Below the pieces are notes generated by a model. That model ran no database searches and was not told the DNA's origin. It worked only from the letters and a program-made list of their open reading frames with translations. From positions 2,224,082 to 2,288,081 of the forward strand of contig NC_089319.1 in the NCBI RefSeq assembly GCF_036669915.1: DNA of 64,000 bases, read 5' to 3'. The DNA comes from Pocillopora verrucosa. Taxonomy: Eukaryota > Cnidaria > Anthozoa > Scleractinia > Pocilloporidae. Below, piece by piece: positions 22,637-33,289 of the stretch. Each line of letters starts with the position of its first letter. The stretch's first letter is position 1. A program made the translations under genes and the position numbers.

Positions 22637-25600
22637 CTAAAGCCTAGTTTCATCAGCAACACTTTCCTCCGTACCGGTTTCAGCTCGAGGCCTGGGTGCT
22701 ATCACAGAACTTTTGCAGCACAGCACTCCGCTGATCTTCTGTCTGAATTGATGGTTCAGGAGGGCATATACAAATGGATTAACAGCTGAATTAAACAACA
22801 CCAACATGTCAACGATAGTAATATGGACGAACGTGATGTTCAGAGTCGTGAGAAATCTTAGGACGTATTCAATTGACTCTGCTCCCCAACAAATCGCAAA
22901 TATGACACTGACAGCTAGGACCATCAAAGTGACGCGTTTCCGTACCTTAAGCACACTCTGTGAATCAAATATATAGAAAGGGAAAATATTGTCAGCTCAG
23001 ATGCTATGAACAATAATTTTCTGATCGATATCAAGGCTTACAATTATTTTATTTTTCTGTTCACTACAAGAGAGTGAGTGCTTAGTAAAGTTGACAACAT
23101 GATTCTTCGAGACTTCTAAGCTAAGAATTAAATGAAAACTCTGTAGCATATTTTTGCGACCCAGCTGCAGACCTTACGGTAAACACTCGTAACGCGTATG
23201 CTTGTACAAATTAAAAGTAATCACAGCATGAAATTATATATTTACGAATCCGTTAAGATGCCGTAAAGTAAGCGTTAAGATCCTCTTTACGCGTCTTTAC
23301 GAACTTCTTTACACCCTCGTAAAGAATATCTTTACGCATTGAAAACGATAGTACGTAAAGATCACGGAGAGAGACTAAAAACGTTATCTTAACGTGCCTT
23401 GTAAAAAGTCGTATAGAGAATATTAACGATATTTTACGGCAACTGTAAAGCGATCAGAAAGGCGATTTTTACGCGTTATTAAACTATCGTAAATGGGAAA
23501 TATTTACATGCCCATTTGTCATTTTGCAGTTGTCTGAATTTTTGGGCAACATTCCCTTTTGCTAATCAGACCATAAAAAATGTGAGCTCGTGACAACATC
23601 AACGTAATGTGCTATCTTAGCGCGTATTGCCAAAAGTCGTATCGAGAACGTTTGCGATATTTTACGCTTCTGTAAAACGATGCCGTACATGCCTTTCAAG
23701 GACTGACCCATATATAACAACACGTGTTTTATACATTGAAATTTATTTTATTGTCATAACTCTTTAACTTGATTTTGTAATTTTCACAGTAACGTAGCCA
23801 GAGCTTCATATACACGGGAAAGAACTGAAAAATACAAATATCATAAATATAAATATTTTTACATAGATATACAAAATGTCTCATTGGTTTCGCACCGCTT
23901 GTAGGCACATGGACCTTTGAGTTACCTTTCTTTGATTTCGTTTCCTTGCTGCCCGAGTTGTTCTCGGCGACAATTTTACACGAAGAGTTCGCTTTGTTTG
24001 AAAGCTCTTCGCACGTTAAGGCATTTTCTTCATCGCGCTGCCTCAATTGCTCTCTTAATGATTGATTTTCTTTTAAAGAATCTTCCAGTAACTCAGTAAA
24101 ACTGTCGCTCACGTTGATGTGGTCGGAAATTCTTGAAATTTGGAAAGAAAAAGAGTCCACTGATCACTTCACTCGCCAAAAGTAAAGCCAGGAGTAATCG
24201 CAAACGACGCCAAAAGTAAAGCCAGGAGTAATCGTAAACGACGCCAAAAGTAAAGCCAGGAGTAATCGCAAACGACGCCAAAAGGACGCTAATATTCGCG
24301 CCATGAATACAAATATATGATGTCTCACCTTCTGATAGGCTCATTGCAGTCTCGTGAACACGACCCTTTATCAAACAGTACCGAGCTTGTCGGAAGAATC
24401 GTCGGAATTAAAGGCGTAATTTAGTGTCAACAGCTGAGTTGAAAACGTAAATTAGCCACCATAAAGAGTTAAAAGGCTGACGTTTCGAGCGTTAGACCTT
24501 CATCAGAGCGATTGACGAAGGCCTAACGCTCGAAACATCAGCCTTTGAACTCTTAACGGTGGCTAATTTACGTTTTAAACTCAGTTATTAACAATAAGTA
24601 CCCGTTATACTCTCCCGCCGATCTGCGGCAGCCTCATTTCTATGTATTTTCGTCCCCAGGGACTCTTCATCAAACGTCCCGAGGACTAAAACAATGCTAG
24701 AACCATTGACAGCCGGATCTTGAAGTTCGACAAGCTTATTATTACAAACATTAGAGCATCACGCTTCCACACGTCATTGCAAGGTCCATTTTATGGGAAA
24801 AAAACATGATTGTCTCATCACGACAACTCCCTGATCATAAGTTTCAAGGCGCGTTAAAAAAAAGGTAGTTTAAACATATTCATGCGAACAGAAAGTTTAG
24901 AACCGGTGTAAAAGACAGAATACAGATGCAGAAAGAGAATTAAAGACTGGTTGTGCAAAGGAAAAGTTAAGGGTCATTGAGGAACACTAAAGATTCGTAA
25001 AGAGAATTAACGGCGCTTAAAGATTGATTTTGCGTAAAGAATGTTAAAGAATGTTAAAGGTTCGTAAAGGACAGCGAGTAAAGATGCGTAAAGAATATTA
25101 AAGACGCGTTAAATGTTAAAAGCGAAACTGGTCAAAATACTTCGGTATGGATGAGCCATGATTATTTCACTTCTTTGAGTATTTCTCCAAATAGAAAGTG
25201 GTTAATTATATCCATCTTGATCATTATCCTTTACGAACATTTAATATCCTTTACGCAGTCTTTACGCTTTCTCTGCAATTACGCGGAACTTGTCCGTAAA
25301 GAAGAGGCTTTATATTTACGTTTCTTTACGCAAGAGTTAAAGATGCGTAAATTTGCGATTTCATGCCGTGAATCTCACTGGAGTTCTAACAAATGACCAC
25401 AAAGAGGATTATTTTTAACTTAACTCTACTTTAGCCTTACAAGCAAAACTGGCTCTGTATAAGCTGAATTTGTTTAGCCATTCCAGACATAATTTGAAAT
25501 TATTAACTCACCCGTTGTTGATAGTTTAGTGGGTTGCCATCATTGGGTTTGCACCATAACGTGTATACCACTTTAGAGTATAACACAATCATTATGCCAA

Positions 25601-27192
25601 CGGAAACTACAACCAGAAACAACCACGCCAAGCTGTAGGCTTTAATCATCCACTTTTTGGGCCAGGTTTGCACACAATGATTTTTCTGGTTATCAAATGT
25701 CCTGACGAGAAATTTTGGTATGTTGAAAATTATTGAGAACACCCAAGAAGTAATGACGATCACCTGAAAAGTAAATTCATGGAACAGTTTCATTTTCTTC
25801 CAAAATATTTTAATCCGAGGTGTAATTTTTTTGGGGTTATCCCGAGTGACTATGCATACCCTTAGAATTAAAAAAAATTCGAATTCTAATACGTTTAGAA
25901 TCATTTATTGTTTCTTATTAGAGTATATTTTTCAAGTTAAGAAATAACATATGTCCTTAAGAATATCAAAAACGTTTAATTCAGTTAAATGCACTGACGG
26001 CATAAGGAATACTGACCATGTAAATGAAATGAAATTGACGATGATTATGCTAGCTCTGCTATCAATGTTTTAAACGAATATTTTCTTTCTCAGTCCTACT
26101 AAGTCCAAAAGAATTTCACCTTTGAGTCTGTGCGTAGATGAATTTATTTTCAAATATTACCCATTCCAAGTTAACTTTCCCTGATGTTTCTTGAGGGACT
26201 TAGAAGTGATTGGTAGTTTAAAGTTCTGATATCGGATTACTCTCCCAGTGTGTTTTTAAACAGCCAGAGATCTATGATCATGAAAATTAATCTTCGACGC
26301 GAACAGAAAATACTGATACATTATTTATTTTCAATAATAGCTTGTCAGAGACCTTAGAAAGTACTTTCACCTGGTTTGTCAACGGGAATGTTTTTTAACT
26401 CACCTTAAGCTTACGGTGGGTCAGCTTTCTATCTGGATCCAGTGGATAAAGCACAGTATAATATCGTTCAACAGCAATAGCTACCAAAGTAACAACTGAG
26501 GTAATTCCAGGAAGCCACGCCAGATTTCCACCTGTCACCAACTTACAGAGGACTGAGCCTGCAGTTCCATCCGGGTGTACTATATTGAAGCTTACAACAA
26601 TCTTTGGTGTGATAAATGTTGCATACAGGATATCGGAAATAGCCAGGTTCACGAGTAGATAATTTATGGGAATCCTTTGGAGTGAAAGAGCGAACTCAGA
26701 AAGGTCAATAAGGAACATAATAATCGAGTTTTCTTTTATTCGTAAAGTAAAATACCGTTACCGAAATTCCAAAGGCATTAAAGCATTGACCTGTAATCAA
26801 ACGAGTTTCACTCGCTGCAGAAATTTCTAAGAATCAACATTTTCTAAAACATCAGAAACACTTATTCTAGATTTAAGATAACTGACGTTAAAAGAATTTC
26901 TACTAGATATCAGTCAAGTAAAGGACACAAGAGACAACCCGTAAATGTATTATGCGGTAAATCTTATAAACTTTCCTTGTTCATCATGATTATGCCGAAA
27001 ATTGTATCTATTATGAAATACAGAGAAGTAGAAGGAAGGAACATACGAAGAGTGGAGTGTAACTAGTGATTACCTCATCTGAAGGTGTCGTTTTATAATC
27101 AAACAAAGCAATGTATTTCCTGCAATGTCCACAGCGACAAGCGTTAACAGTATGGTGGTGATCACGTAATTAGCTGTATCAGACACGACCAT
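22637..27192 (-). CDS. Class A GPCR, receptor R6
   Basis: Minus-strand coding exons 27192-27074, 26674-26404, 25763-25512 and 22957-22637 give 320 residues in frame; donors are GTAATC, GTGAGT and GTGAGT. TM1 has AGNTLLC; exon 2 reads IPINYLLVNLAISD, then VLCK and VERYYTVLYP; TM4 TSWVFS; the ECL2 cysteine is in NHCVQTW; TM6 AICWGAES; TM7 NPFVY; a CC pair follows helix 8; the tail ends ADETRL. Closest by eye to R1, with equal exon-3 length (252 bases). Intron 3 is about 2.55 kb, against 0.45-0.7 kb in most other members, because of a transposon-like insertion. A strong acceptor (CTGTTCAG, exon resuming at 27224) precedes the ATG by 31 bases. Intact; ligand unknown. Confidence 0.95.
23729..24160 (-). 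CDS. Unidentified coiled-coil-like ORF within the intron-3 insertion
   Basis: A 143-codon minus ORF whose first ~95 residues look protein-like: a Leu/Glu/Gln-rich heptad segment (SFTELLEDSLKENQSLREQL) followed by a charged, Ser/Lys-rich linker and VHVPTSGAKPMRH. A good acceptor (TTTCCAAATTTCAAG) falls just inside the ORF near 24137, and a possible GT donor follows MRHF near 23880. The real unit may therefore be an internal exon rather than the whole ORF; residues after MRHF look like intron translation. I recognise no family. It may be a captured host exon or a transposon-encoded accessory gene. Confidence 0.3.
   Translation of the reverse strand: MDSFSFQISRISDHINVSDSFTELLEDSLKENQSLREQLRQRDEENALTCEELSNKANSSCKIVAENNSGSKETKSKKGNSKVHVPTSGAKPMRHFVYLCKNIYIYDICIFQFFPVYMKLWLRYCENYKIKLKSYDNKINFNV
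24175..24282. repeat. 34-bp tandem repeat, three copies plus partial
   Basis: Unit GCCAAAAGTAAAGCCAGGAG + TAATCGCAAACGAC begins at 24175, 24209 and 24243, with a partial at 24277. Copies differ at one C/T position. Confidence 0.95.
24412..24625. mobile_element. Fold-back MITE copy 3 (nested)
   Basis: Both palindrome arms are present around a CATCAGAGCGATTGACGAAGG loop. Right extension CTATACTCTCCCGCCGATC. More diverged than copy 1. It lies inside the larger intron-3 insertion, so it arrived later or travelled with it. Confidence 0.8.
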
Positions 27193-30100
27193 CGTGCAGA
27201 GGATCAATGCTGGTTATGCATCACCTGAACAGAGACAAACCTAAATCTGTTAATTTTTAAATGAGTTTTCTTGTATACCTTTAAGTGAATTTCCAATCTT
27301 GTTGGGATCACCATTTGACATTTCGATTTGCTATTTCCGTCATTCTTAGTAAATTAAACAAATCGATCAAAATTTCCCGCGGTCTGTAACCTTATTGCTT
27401 ATAGAAATGACGTCAACAATGTTCGAAACTTAATATGTGAGACTCACGAGATTTTCGTTTTATGTTGCCTTCAAGTTCGAACCACAGTTACCCAAAACCA
27501 ATTCCCCAACTACAACCCTTATTTACGCAGTAAACCTTGAAATGGATAACTTGCTAAAAAAGGGTTCTTTTCAACCTAGTTAGCGGTCAGATAACAAGCG
27601 ATGTACTGTGGAAGTAAGGTGAGGTATTTTTATTGAGAATTTGACTGTATTTTTTATTCCTAAGAGCGGTCGTAAATATTCCCATGCGAACTCTTATAAT
27701 TTCGCCATGACTTTTAATTTGCAAGATGATCACCTCACAGCTGGAGCTTGGGCCACCTGTAATCTGCTTAATTACAATTGCAAGACTGTAATCGATCAAA
27801 AACAACCGTTAATTTTATGGGAGATTGTTGCTGTCTTTCACCAACTCCTATAGAGCAGGCCCAGGTTGTTCGAAGGTCGGATAACTCTATTCACTGGATA
27901 AATCTCTATCCGGTAGATAACGCTATACGTTTTGCCATCACTTATCCGCTGGATAGCGATTTCTCCGTTGGGTAGCGTTATCCGCCCTATGTACAACTGG
28001 GCCCTCGTGTTTATCGGTAAGAAATACTTTTTTTGCGTTTGATAGCATGCTCCGATCATGAATAACGCCTGTGACTAATCTGTGACTAAGGAGGCCACAG
28101 GGCGAGTTTAACTCTTCTCTTCAGTATATCTGGTAGGCCTGTGGCTTGTTTTCACCACCAATTTCAAATTGCCTCGACACGATGTCATAAAAACATCACC
28201 AACGCTAAAAGGTAAAGAAGTCGTTTGCCTGATGAGACCTGTCAGACTAAGGGCTTTATTCAGGTAATCTAATTCTAATCACACCAATTTGCAACACAAG
28301 AAAACGTGCGGCTACGCGTTACAAGTCAGGGGCAGTGGATTAAAACTGACAACACCGTGAAATTTTTACAGTAATCAATGCCCACGATTTCCTGATACGG
28401 GCTGGAACAATTGTATTTCTACTAATGTTAGTGCATTTGCGTCCATCTGATGATATAGCATCTAATTCCTTCTGTCTGGGATATCAAATATTTATGAGGA
28501 TTTTTAGAGCCTTGAATGCTCAATGAGCAACCAAAATTTTGCGGTGAGCTATTAAATGTAAACCACAAACCACCTCGCTTGAAAATTTAATTTGCACCAT
28601 TTTGTCAATAAAAGATATACTCACACCAAAACCTATATTAATTACAATAACTATAGGTCGTTGGACTCGGGAAGAGAATTGCAAATACGAAAACAAAAAC
28701 AGTCTCGAGAGGTTGGACAATAGGTTTTTAAAGTGCCTTTTTTTTTCAGCAATGCTCCTTAAAATGTCTGATCATATCGTATCATAGGAAGGGGGCCATC
28801 AAAAAAATCGATCAGGCAGCTATCCGTAGGAGGCTTCTTTGTTTGTCTTCTGAATATTTTACGACGCATAATGATCAGGGAGAGTACAGAGAATGAAAAA
28901 TTGTAATTGATTTGTTAAATAGATTCACACGGGAAGAATTATGGACAAGACATAACCTGAAAAAGAATTCTCGAAGTGAAGCATGTTGTGTACATACATA
29001 TCCTAACACTGTACAGACAATCATACAATGTTTCAATTCTCTTACGACTACAACACAGCATTACCTACAAAATTTGAAGAAGTAGCAGTAGTAGTTCATT
29101 ATGCTGTTGGTGATCTGAATTCCATCTTTACGAAAGCCTTTTTGCAAATCCTTTATGATTTAAACAAATGAAAAATTGGAAAAATATGGAAGCCCTCACC
29201 TCCAGCAGGCTGAGAAAAAAGAGCTTTCTACGGTATCATTTTACCAACCAAAATCAGCTAAATTCTCCGACATAATTTCTTGAAGCGGCTTGTTTTGAAT
29301 GAATTCTTGCCAAAATGTTCAACTTGTCTGAGACAGAGCGTGAGGATCAATTGAAACACGCAGATGTTTTCAGAGATCATATGTACACCTTTTCGCACCG
29401 TGGATTTTAATATATGCAGCAGACCATCCTTATTAAGGTTTGAGACTTTTTAGTTACCTCTGACGTTACTTTTCTTGTCTGTTCAGCGGTCTGTGAAGTT
29501 AACCGAAAGCTGGGTGCTGTTGGTCTCGCTATTATTGAGTTTTCTTCTGCTTATTATATTCTTATTACCCTCTTAATAGAAAAGAAGTTTTAAGTGTTCG
29601 TATATTAAGCATTTAGTCGTAGACAGTTGGTTTAAATTACATTCCTCTCCATTGTTGGCAATCAACTACCTTGGAACAATTCAATTCATTAGAGCGCATC
29701 CACACTCACGTCTTTGAATTCGAAAAAGATAAATCACATAAAGGAGAAAAGTGAGTGGGGAAATGAATGAATTAATGATAACATATTACTTAGTAAAAGC
29801 CATAATTTGGATTTCTCGTTTTTTAAAGCGCTGAAGAATTCGATTGATTTGAGTATTCAAGAAAGTTTCATGATATTCCCAGACGCAAAAAATTTTTTCA
29901 ATCTCAGTTCACTTCTTGCTTGCCTCAAATTAAAAACAGAGCACCGCTGGAGCTTTTTCATTGGTCGAACGAATGTCAAGCTCAGGCACATTACTTCATG
30001 ATAATTTCTGTGAAATTTCATAGTCGCCTCTCAACCTTTCTTTGGAGCCACAATCGCGGCAATTCAACATCGGGAGTAAACCGGTATTGTTGCTTTGTAA

Positions 30101-33100
30101 CGCAGTAAGATTGGTCTCACGAACTTGCGTCCCCCATTTCAACTGATCAGATGCCAATAAAGTAAAGCCAATCGCGACTTGAACAGTCGCGTTTTCCAAC
30201 AGTTCAAATTGAATTCTTATTGGTCCCCTGTGAAATTTACCTTACTTCTAATTGGTTACTGTGATTGCATTTGTTCTTCGTCTGCGATCTAAGAATGTCA
30301 AATATAAAAGAAATTACTTCGGTACAAAAATGATGATATTGATTTTTGAGAAGGCTCTTGAAAGGTGAACATGATGTAGTTAATGTAAATGTCACATCCG
30401 AAAATAAGTTTTTTTATGAAAAGCCTCTCATTTGTTGCATGAAAGCTTTCAATAGTGCTGAAAGTCAAATATAAGTAAATAAGTAAAATAAAAACACGAG
30501 CTAAAAAAATGGAGCGTCACTGTAATGTAAAACTACCTTGATATTCCAGATGTAATTTAATAATTCCCTTTTTTTTTTCGTTCATTTGTTTCTGATTTCA
30601 ATTTCACTTTTCATCAAACAATTAGCCCCGCTTTACAATCTCAACTGAAACAGGACCGTCACTAATATAATTCGATGCCCATCTCTAGTAAAATCGGATT
30701 CCAAAACTAAATCTAATTACATTGGTTACCAGGACTGAACCGGCGAATTATATGTAGAATTGAGAAATTCTCCAGGTTTTCCTTCCGTGTCCTCTCTTCA
30801 AGTCTTTTGAATAACATCTGCGGGTACTTTTCTTCTGATCTTCATTGCGATTTCACTCAGACTTGACTTATTTAACTCTTCTTTTCATTCAAAATGAAGC
30901 TTTCATGACAGATGCCAAACAATTATTTCATTTGGTCATTACACCGCCGTATGTGGTCAGGTTTTCTTAAGTCGAGCGGTTGTTTATATGCCAGCCTTGG
31001 CATTTCTTCAAAACCAGGAACATCTTTGTAACCCAGTAATCATTTGTGACAGTGTTTATATGGTGTCCGAGACATAAGATGCATAAAGAGATCAAACTAT
31101 GAAAAAGAACGAGGAAATTGGGTGCCGTGGTTAAGCGGCTGAAATGTAAACATTTAAGCTTTCGTCTGTATGGTAACATAACATCTGCGACTAGCTTCCA
31201 TTTGCATGATGCGTAAAAAACTCATAATGTGCAACTTGGTAAAACATGTCTTCCTATTGGCTGAATAAAAACACGCCACACTTCTCATTGAAATCCATCC
31301 TCTGTTGACAAACTAAATTCGCTACTCTAAAGTCTCTTCCAATTCTCGGCGATTTAATTTGGGGAATGTCACACATAAAAATCTAAAATCGGCGGGTAAC
31401 ACTATTTGTGATTACTTTGCATCAGCCTTCAATACGCTCTCGAGGATGAATGTGGGAAAATTCCTGTCTCTTTTCTTCTCTTTTATCTTTTATCAATATT
31501 TATTTATTTTCTAGTTATTTATGCTGAGAGATCTCTAAAGAGAAGTGCGATAGCTACCTCTCACAGAGATTTCAGAGGTTTGTTGATGCATGCATTTGCT
31601 AATAATACGCCCGGAAATTCAATCTCCGTCTTGAATTCAGTTCGATTCAATTCTTCGCCAGTAACTCTGAAATAATTTGTTTTAGTAGAAGTCGAATAAA
31701 TAAGTGAATCAAAAAAAGATGATTATCCTTGAATGTTTTCACTGATCTATCTTTGGCACTGATTTCTATTGATATTTGCTAAATGTTTTTCGCCAAAATT
31801 AATGGCCGGCAAAATCACACCGGTTGTGCTTCAATTTCGCTACTCTCTTTAAAAGTATAGAGACGCAATTAAGCTTATTTCCAATTATCAACAGCTTCCT
31901 TTTTTTTATCATACCCCAAAAAAACCTAAGAGCTGACGAATCTTGAAGAAGCAACAATATTTTTATACACGACGATTGCAGAAATTTGCACATGTCATCT
32001 TAAGCAAGCATGACCGTGTGCTGTGATTAAGCGCTATTTAAATGTATGAAATGCAGTGTCTTTGCTGACTACGGTATCTACAAACATGTTCCCTCCAGAC
32101 AACAGCAGTGTATACTGAACCGGGATGTAATAAATAAAAATTTGACTGACCTTAACTAATCTTTGGAGAATTTTTGCCTTACAATGCAAGAACTCTTTCA
32201 CTTTCCCAATTTTATGACAGTTTTAGATGGATGAGCGAACAAAACATTATTGCCACTCACGGTATAATCGAAGGTCGATTCGACGTCGTCATGGCACCAT
32301 TATCAAGGTGCTTGTGAATAAACCTTCGGCTGAAAAATGTCAAAAACGATTATGGAGTAAATTAGCATAACAACTTAGCATCAATACATACGATTGGGCA
32401 TTCAGCGGTTGCGTTACTTCTTAATGTCAAGGATTTCAAGCCAAATACAATTGAATTTGTTTTCTAACTTCTTGAGAACAAAAACTCGGCATGCCGCTCT
32501 TCTATGTTTTCCTCTTTACTCCCATAATTGAAGCTTACAGCAGGTGTGTTTAGCGTAATTAACATAGGTTTGATACATGTAATATGACTCTGTAAATGTC
32601 TATGGTGAATCCAAAAAGAACTAGTGAATCGAAAAGCTTTAACTTTATCTTTAATATTGTGCCACTTGAAAGAAATTTCACGATTCAAGGGGCTGACTAT
32701 GCGAAGAAGAGAAAACGAAGATTTCGAAACTATAATGGTTTCCTTGTAGTCCAACGGATGTAAAATGTAAGAATATCTCTCTGACTTGCCCTGTCTCTTT
32801 GAAAGACCCCTTTAAGTCGAGCTAACATAACATAGCTTTAACATTTTAATACCTGCAGATTTAGATCAGTCCCAAAGGTAAGGTGCCTAAATTTTGATTT
32901 GTGGACTACCCACATTTGTCAACGCATGGTGAGTGTTGTTTAAACTGTCAGGATGGTGTTTGAAAGCAGATGCTTCGTGGTTATTGCTTTACCCATAGGA
33001 GAAAAAAAATATATGATTCCTTTTCTCAAACTACTCGAGAATAATGGATTTACTTTTCCAGTGCCATAAAAGAAAATATGTCACGTAAAGTTTTCATGAT

Positions 33101-33289
33101 CGCTGTTAAGTTCAAACAACGAGAATCAAGAAAACCCTAATTGCCATTAACCGACCGTTCGGTCTCCCACTGTTAACTGATATACAGTTGTTTTGGCACA
33201 CCTAATGCAGTACAAGATATAGGAGGGTGTGGTCTGAATGCAATTTGATGTAGACCTTCTCTTGAATGGGCGTCAATAAAACTGCTCGA
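27193..33289. other. Receptor-poor spacer
   Basis: Upstream flank of R6 followed by about 6 kb without a gene I can support. It holds the GGATAGCG repeat copy B at 27858. A minus ORF at 30199-29996 (NLTALQSNNTGLLPMLNCRD...) looks faintly protein-like, but I see no start, splice logic or family. The remainder is AT-rich with scattered short ORFs. Confidence 0.4.
27858..28004. repeat. GGATAGCG-type repeat, copy B
   Basis: AGGCCCAGGTTGTTCGAAGG ... GTACAACTGGGCCC, with good terminal inverted repeats (GGCCCAG-TTGT / ACAA-CTGGGCC) and internal GATAACGC, GATAGCG and TAGCGTTATCCG motifs. Retains its CpGs. Confidence 0.75.

Larger units (their letters stand above)
23170..25380. mobile_element. Putative DNA-transposon-like insertion in R6 intron 3
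   Basis: Both ends (about 23170-23480 and 24900-25375) are crowded with short CGTAAAG/CTTTACG and GTTAAAG motifs in both orientations, far denser than anywhere else in the window. Repeated subterminal motifs of this kind are typical of transposase-binding regions. The block accounts for most of the enlarged intron. It contains a coiled-coil-like ORF (24160-23729), 34-base tandem repeats and a nested MITE. I cannot identify a transposase or exact termini. Confidence 0.45.
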
